Assembly (NCBI RefSeq): GCF_030063245.1 | Contig: NZ_JASISR010000012.1 | Coordinates: 1-64,000 of the forward strand | DNA from: Paenarthrobacter sp. PH39-S1 | GTDB lineage: Bacteria > Actinomycetota > Actinomycetes > Actinomycetales > Micrococcaceae | Length of the DNA stretch: 64,000 nt | Direction of reading: 5' to 3' | In this document: piece after piece, positions 62,128 to 64,000 of the stretch | How positions within the stretch are numbered: the first letter of the stretch is position 1 | How the letters are laid out: every line of letters begins with the position of its first letter | Translations under genes and position numbers: made by a program | The notes under the pieces: model-generated | Database searches by the model: none | Told to the model about the DNA's origin: nothing | What the model saw: only the letters and a program-made list of their open reading frames with translations

Positions 62128-62418
62128 CTAGAACCCGAGATGAAATGCGGTTTGCGACCATAAAATGTAGCCGTTGATGCCGCCGAGGATGGCCGCCACA
62201 GGCCCTGTCCACAGCAGGATCATCCCGCCCCCGGAGGCCAACCGCGACGATTGACTCAACTTGCCGGCCAGAAGCATCGCGGCACCCAGAATGGCCACGA
62301 TCGCGATGATGATGAAGGCACCGACCAGGATGCCGCCGCCGATCTCCTTCAGCGACTCAAGAAAAGGAAAACTTGTGTTCGGTGTGATTCCGGGATCCAC
62401 CGGCGCGGCGAGGAACAT
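62128..62418 (-). CDS. VirB2-like small membrane protein
   Basis: A 96-residue protein with two transmembrane helices (G-I-L-V-G-A-F-I-I-I-A-I-V-A-I-L-G-A-A and M-I-L-L-W-T-G-P-V-A-A-I-L-G-G-I) and a short polar loop. Size, topology and place at the head of the transfer operon fit a VirB2/TrbC-type pilin or channel subunit. GGAG lies 6 bases before ATG 62418. It is 10 bases from the TrbL gene. Confidence 0.75.
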   Translation of the reverse strand: MFLAAPVDPGITPNTSFPFLESLKEIGGGILVGAFIIIAIVAILGAAMLLAGKLSQSSRLASGGGMILLWTGPVAAILGGINGYILWSQTAFHLGF

Positions 62419-62436
62419 CGTGAACTCCTATCATTG

Positions 62437-62458
62437 CCTTCCCACATTTGTGGGGAGG
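62437..62458. promoter_or_regulatory. Inverted repeat before the transfer operon
   Basis: CCTTCCCAC-ATTT-GTGGGGAGG, one mismatch in nine, lies 18 bases upstream of the first transfer gene. It could be an operator for the operon or part of a promoter hairpin. Confidence 0.35.
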
Positions 62459-63196
62459 ATTCACGAGTTCATGGTTGGCATAGAGCTAAACGACATGAGG
62501 AAATGACTTGAGGTGGAACCCGATACGATCGACATCCGTTTCCGCCTCGAAGCCATGGTTGTTCCAACGATCGACCGGCCACTTTTGAAACATCTGACCG
62601 ACGTCTCGGACTACCACTGCGAGCTAATCAGTTTCTGTGTCCGGAGGCTACTCAGTCGGCCTTGGGGTACAGGGGACCTTGACGCGGCCAAGTGGAATAC
62701 GTCAGTTTTTTGTGCAGTAGATGTGGGCCGAAGACCGTCGATGATGCTGTTTTCGAAGTCAGCTGCACAAAATCTCCGAAGTCGTCACAGCGCATCATTG
62801 TCCGTAAAGGGAACCGTGTATGAGACTACGGGAGATTAGGTGTGGATGTCGTCCCCAATCGAAATGGATTGCAGTGCCGTTTTCCCCAATCCAGAGAACC
62901 GCGGGATCAGATTTCGAGTCAGGTCCCGTGCGTGTGGCCGCCCTGTTCCGCTGACGCGTAGCCACCCAACAACCTTGACTTCCGCCTTCGAGGCCCAGCC
63001 GAACGCAATCCGTTGCTGGCAGCCATAAGGCTTAGATTACGAGGCTCGGCCTCCTCGACCCAGGTACTAACACCGAGGGCTTATGCCTTGACTCCCGGAA
63101 ACGCACCGCCGGTTTGATGTCAGTGGCGGGCGCTAGGATTCAGTCAGCGTCTTGAGCATGAATGTCCGTCGCAGTGAAGAATCAAGAGAGGTCCAG
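62459..63196. other. Mostly non-coding stretch
   Basis: One frame (62513-62839) begins M-E-P-D-T-I-D-I-R-F-R-L-E-A-M and has some protein character for about 50 residues, then becomes repetitive and serine-rich; it may be a broken gene. Nothing else is supported between the transfer operon and the zinc-binding ORF at 63197. Confidence 0.35.
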
Positions 63197-63448
63197 ATGA
63201 ACGGAGCTGAGCATCGAGTGAGTGTCGTCTTTCAATGTAGAAAGGGGCATGAACACAGATTGTGCGTGCCGGTCCATCGACAGGTGCCGCCTGAGCTTCG
63301 CTGCTCCCCGGAAGAGGGACAGGGGTACGGCCCGAGTGGGGGCAGTGGCTGCGCGACGCCCCCTAATCTACAGGAGCTGGTAGAACGAGAACTTCGGGAT
63401 TCTCTTCAGGAGAGCAAACGTAATGACGTCGTGTTGATTCATGATTGA
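63197..63448 (+). CDS. Small zinc-binding-type protein
   Basis: An 83-residue protein from ATG 63197 (GAGAGG ribosome site). Residues 8-45 hold V-V-F-Q-C-R-K-G-H-E-H-R-L-C-V-P-V and L-R-C-S-P-E-E-G, a Cys/His cluster that could bind one metal, followed by an acidic helix (L-Q-E-L-V-E-R-E-L-R-D-S-L). The layout recalls small RNA-polymerase-associated or regulatory zinc-ribbon proteins of actinobacteria. Not identified. Confidence 0.55.
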   Translation: MNGAEHRVSVVFQCRKGHEHRLCVPVHRQVPPELRCSPEEGQGYGPSGGSGCATPPNLQELVERELRDSLQESKRNDVVLIHD

Positions 63449-63538
63449 CCCACTGGTTTCAAGGGCAAGCCGGTTTGCGGGTCGAGGGTGAACTCGTACT
63501 CGCGGCGCCCGACACTCTGGCGACACACGGCCCCGGTT

Positions 63539-63688
63539 ATGAATACTGACATCGGTAGGTTTCTCACTCTTCAGGAAGATCAGCGGCTCGAGGAACTGTT
63601 TCAGGTGCGCATGTCATCAGCCCATCTGGAGGGTGGAAGTTTCGGGGCTCTCACCGGCGCCTATCTGAATGCCGTCTTTGGTGCGTAA
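63539..63688 (+). CDS. Short hypothetical protein
   Basis: A 49-residue frame (M-N-T-D-I-G-R-F-L-T-L-Q-E-D-Q-R-L-E-E-L-F) with helical character and a possible start at ATG 63539. No good ribosome site. It could be a leader or a remnant; weakly supported. Confidence 0.3.
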   Translation: MNTDIGRFLTLQEDQRLEELFQVRMSSAHLEGGSFGALTGAYLNAVFGA

Positions 63689-63881
63689 GCCTTCCGTGGC
63701 TCTACCTGTCGGTCGCCATCGCGGTTCCAGCAGCGTCGATGGCCATGGGTGCCTCCTCTTAGTGGGAGCCCGCCTGATATTACGTTGGTTTGCAAAGCAC
63801 CAGCAACGACTCGCACGGGCTGTCGTCCGCCTGAAGTTCTACGAGGAGATGGCGCGCGAGTACAGGAGAATGATCAAATGA
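63669..63881 (+). CDS. Small hypothetical protein coupled to a DUF4062 gene
   Basis: A 70-residue frame ending L-A-R-A-V-V-R-L-K-F-Y-E-E-M-A-R-E-Y-R-R-M-I-K. The basic, helical C-terminal third looks real; the start is uncertain. Its stop overlaps the ATG of the DUF4062 gene (ATGA at 63878-63881), which supports translation. Confidence 0.45.
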   Translation: MPSLVRKPSVALPVGRHRGSSSVDGHGCLLLVGARLILRWFAKHQQRLARAVVRLKFYEEMAREYRRMIK

Positions 63882-64000
63882 GGATTTTTATAAGCAGCGT
63901 CAGGCGCGGGCTAGAGCAGGAACGCGACGCGCTCCCCGGACTGATCAGAGCACTGGGGCACGAGCCTGTGCGGTTCGAGGACTTCACGGCACAATCGGCC
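63878..64000 (+). CDS. DUF4062 protein, N-terminus (cut by window edge)
   Basis: The first 41 residues: M-R-I-F-I-S-S-V-R-R-G-L-E-Q-E-R-D-A-L, then L-G-H-E-P-V-R-F-E-D-F. The opening I-F-I-S-S-x-x-x-G-L-x-x-E-R and the E-D-F motif are diagnostic of DUF4062, a flavodoxin/TIR-like fold at the head of many predicted NTPase or effector proteins in prokaryotic defence and signalling. The effector part lies beyond the window. Confidence 0.85.
   Translation, partial: MRIFISSVRRGLEQERDALPGLIRALGHEPVRFEDFTAQSA

Noticed and set aside
1-64000. CRISPR arrays, rRNA or tRNA genes
   Set aside because: No regularly spaced direct repeats and no rRNA-like or complete cloverleaf sequence was noticed on either strand.

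Overview
The window is high-GC actinobacterial DNA. The protein families (ECF41 sigma factor, MobF relaxase, SCO6880-type and VirB4-like transfer ATPases, DUF4192, DUF4913, MAB_1171c) fit a Micrococcaceae host such as Arthrobacter, Paenarthrobacter or Pseudarthrobacter. The genus is inferred from family composition only. A relaxase, coupling protein, transfer ATPases and antirestriction gene, together with many insertion-sequence remnants, suggest a large conjugative plasmid or integrated conjugative element. No replication or partition gene is visible.

Layout: 1-8.9 kb is a mobile-element-scarred accessory stretch: an IS3 end, an ECF41 sigma factor, a complete IS1380 element with a 5-bp target duplication, an ArsR regulator, a VOC protein, SelO, and frameshifted YbdK, serine recombinase and Imm5-like genes. 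9-23.5 kb is a dense series of small oxidoreductases (SDR, NmrA-like, quinone reductase, FMN reductase-GNAT fusion, FAD monooxygenase), each next to a MarR or TetR regulator and often with a clear palindromic operator. 23.5-30.3 kb holds Tn3 and IS630 remnants, two VOC proteins, a broken RraA, SoxR, and a second FAD monooxygenase-TetR pair. 30.3-36.5 kb holds a degraded ParE/antitoxin pair, a tightly overlapping ImmA/IrrE - 7TM - XRE - lipase operon, and two tandem DUF4192 genes.

36.8-44.1 kb is the strongest candidate for a new system. It is a three-gene operon on the minus strand, with each gene overlapping the next by an ATGA. It starts with a full-length 1637-residue Type ISP restriction-modification enzyme (nuclease, helicase and methyltransferase in one chain), continues with a GNAT-PIN-GNAT-like-EVE/PUA-like protein, and ends with an ASCH-domain protein. 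44.2-46.2 kb holds an IS110 remnant, a small two-gene unit, and a hairpin that could belong to oriT. 46.2-50.9 kb is the mobilisation operon (zinc-ribbon coiled-coil protein, MobF relaxase, membrane protein). 51.5-53.8 kb carries two divergent unrecognised genes, one with a HEPN-like R-x4-H motif.

54.2-62.4 kb is the transfer operon on the minus strand, transcribed in this order: VirB2-like small membrane protein, TrbL/VirB6-like protein, SCO6880-family protein, VirB4-like ATPase, VirD4/TraG coupling protein, DUF4913 protein, ArdC antirestriction protein. The window ends in the first 41 codons of a DUF4062 protein.

About ten genes carry frameshifts that look like single-base insertions or deletions. 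They fall in the accessory genes and IS remnants. The long defence and transfer genes (about 20 kb) have none, which favours real gene decay over random sequence error, though reads would have to settle this.
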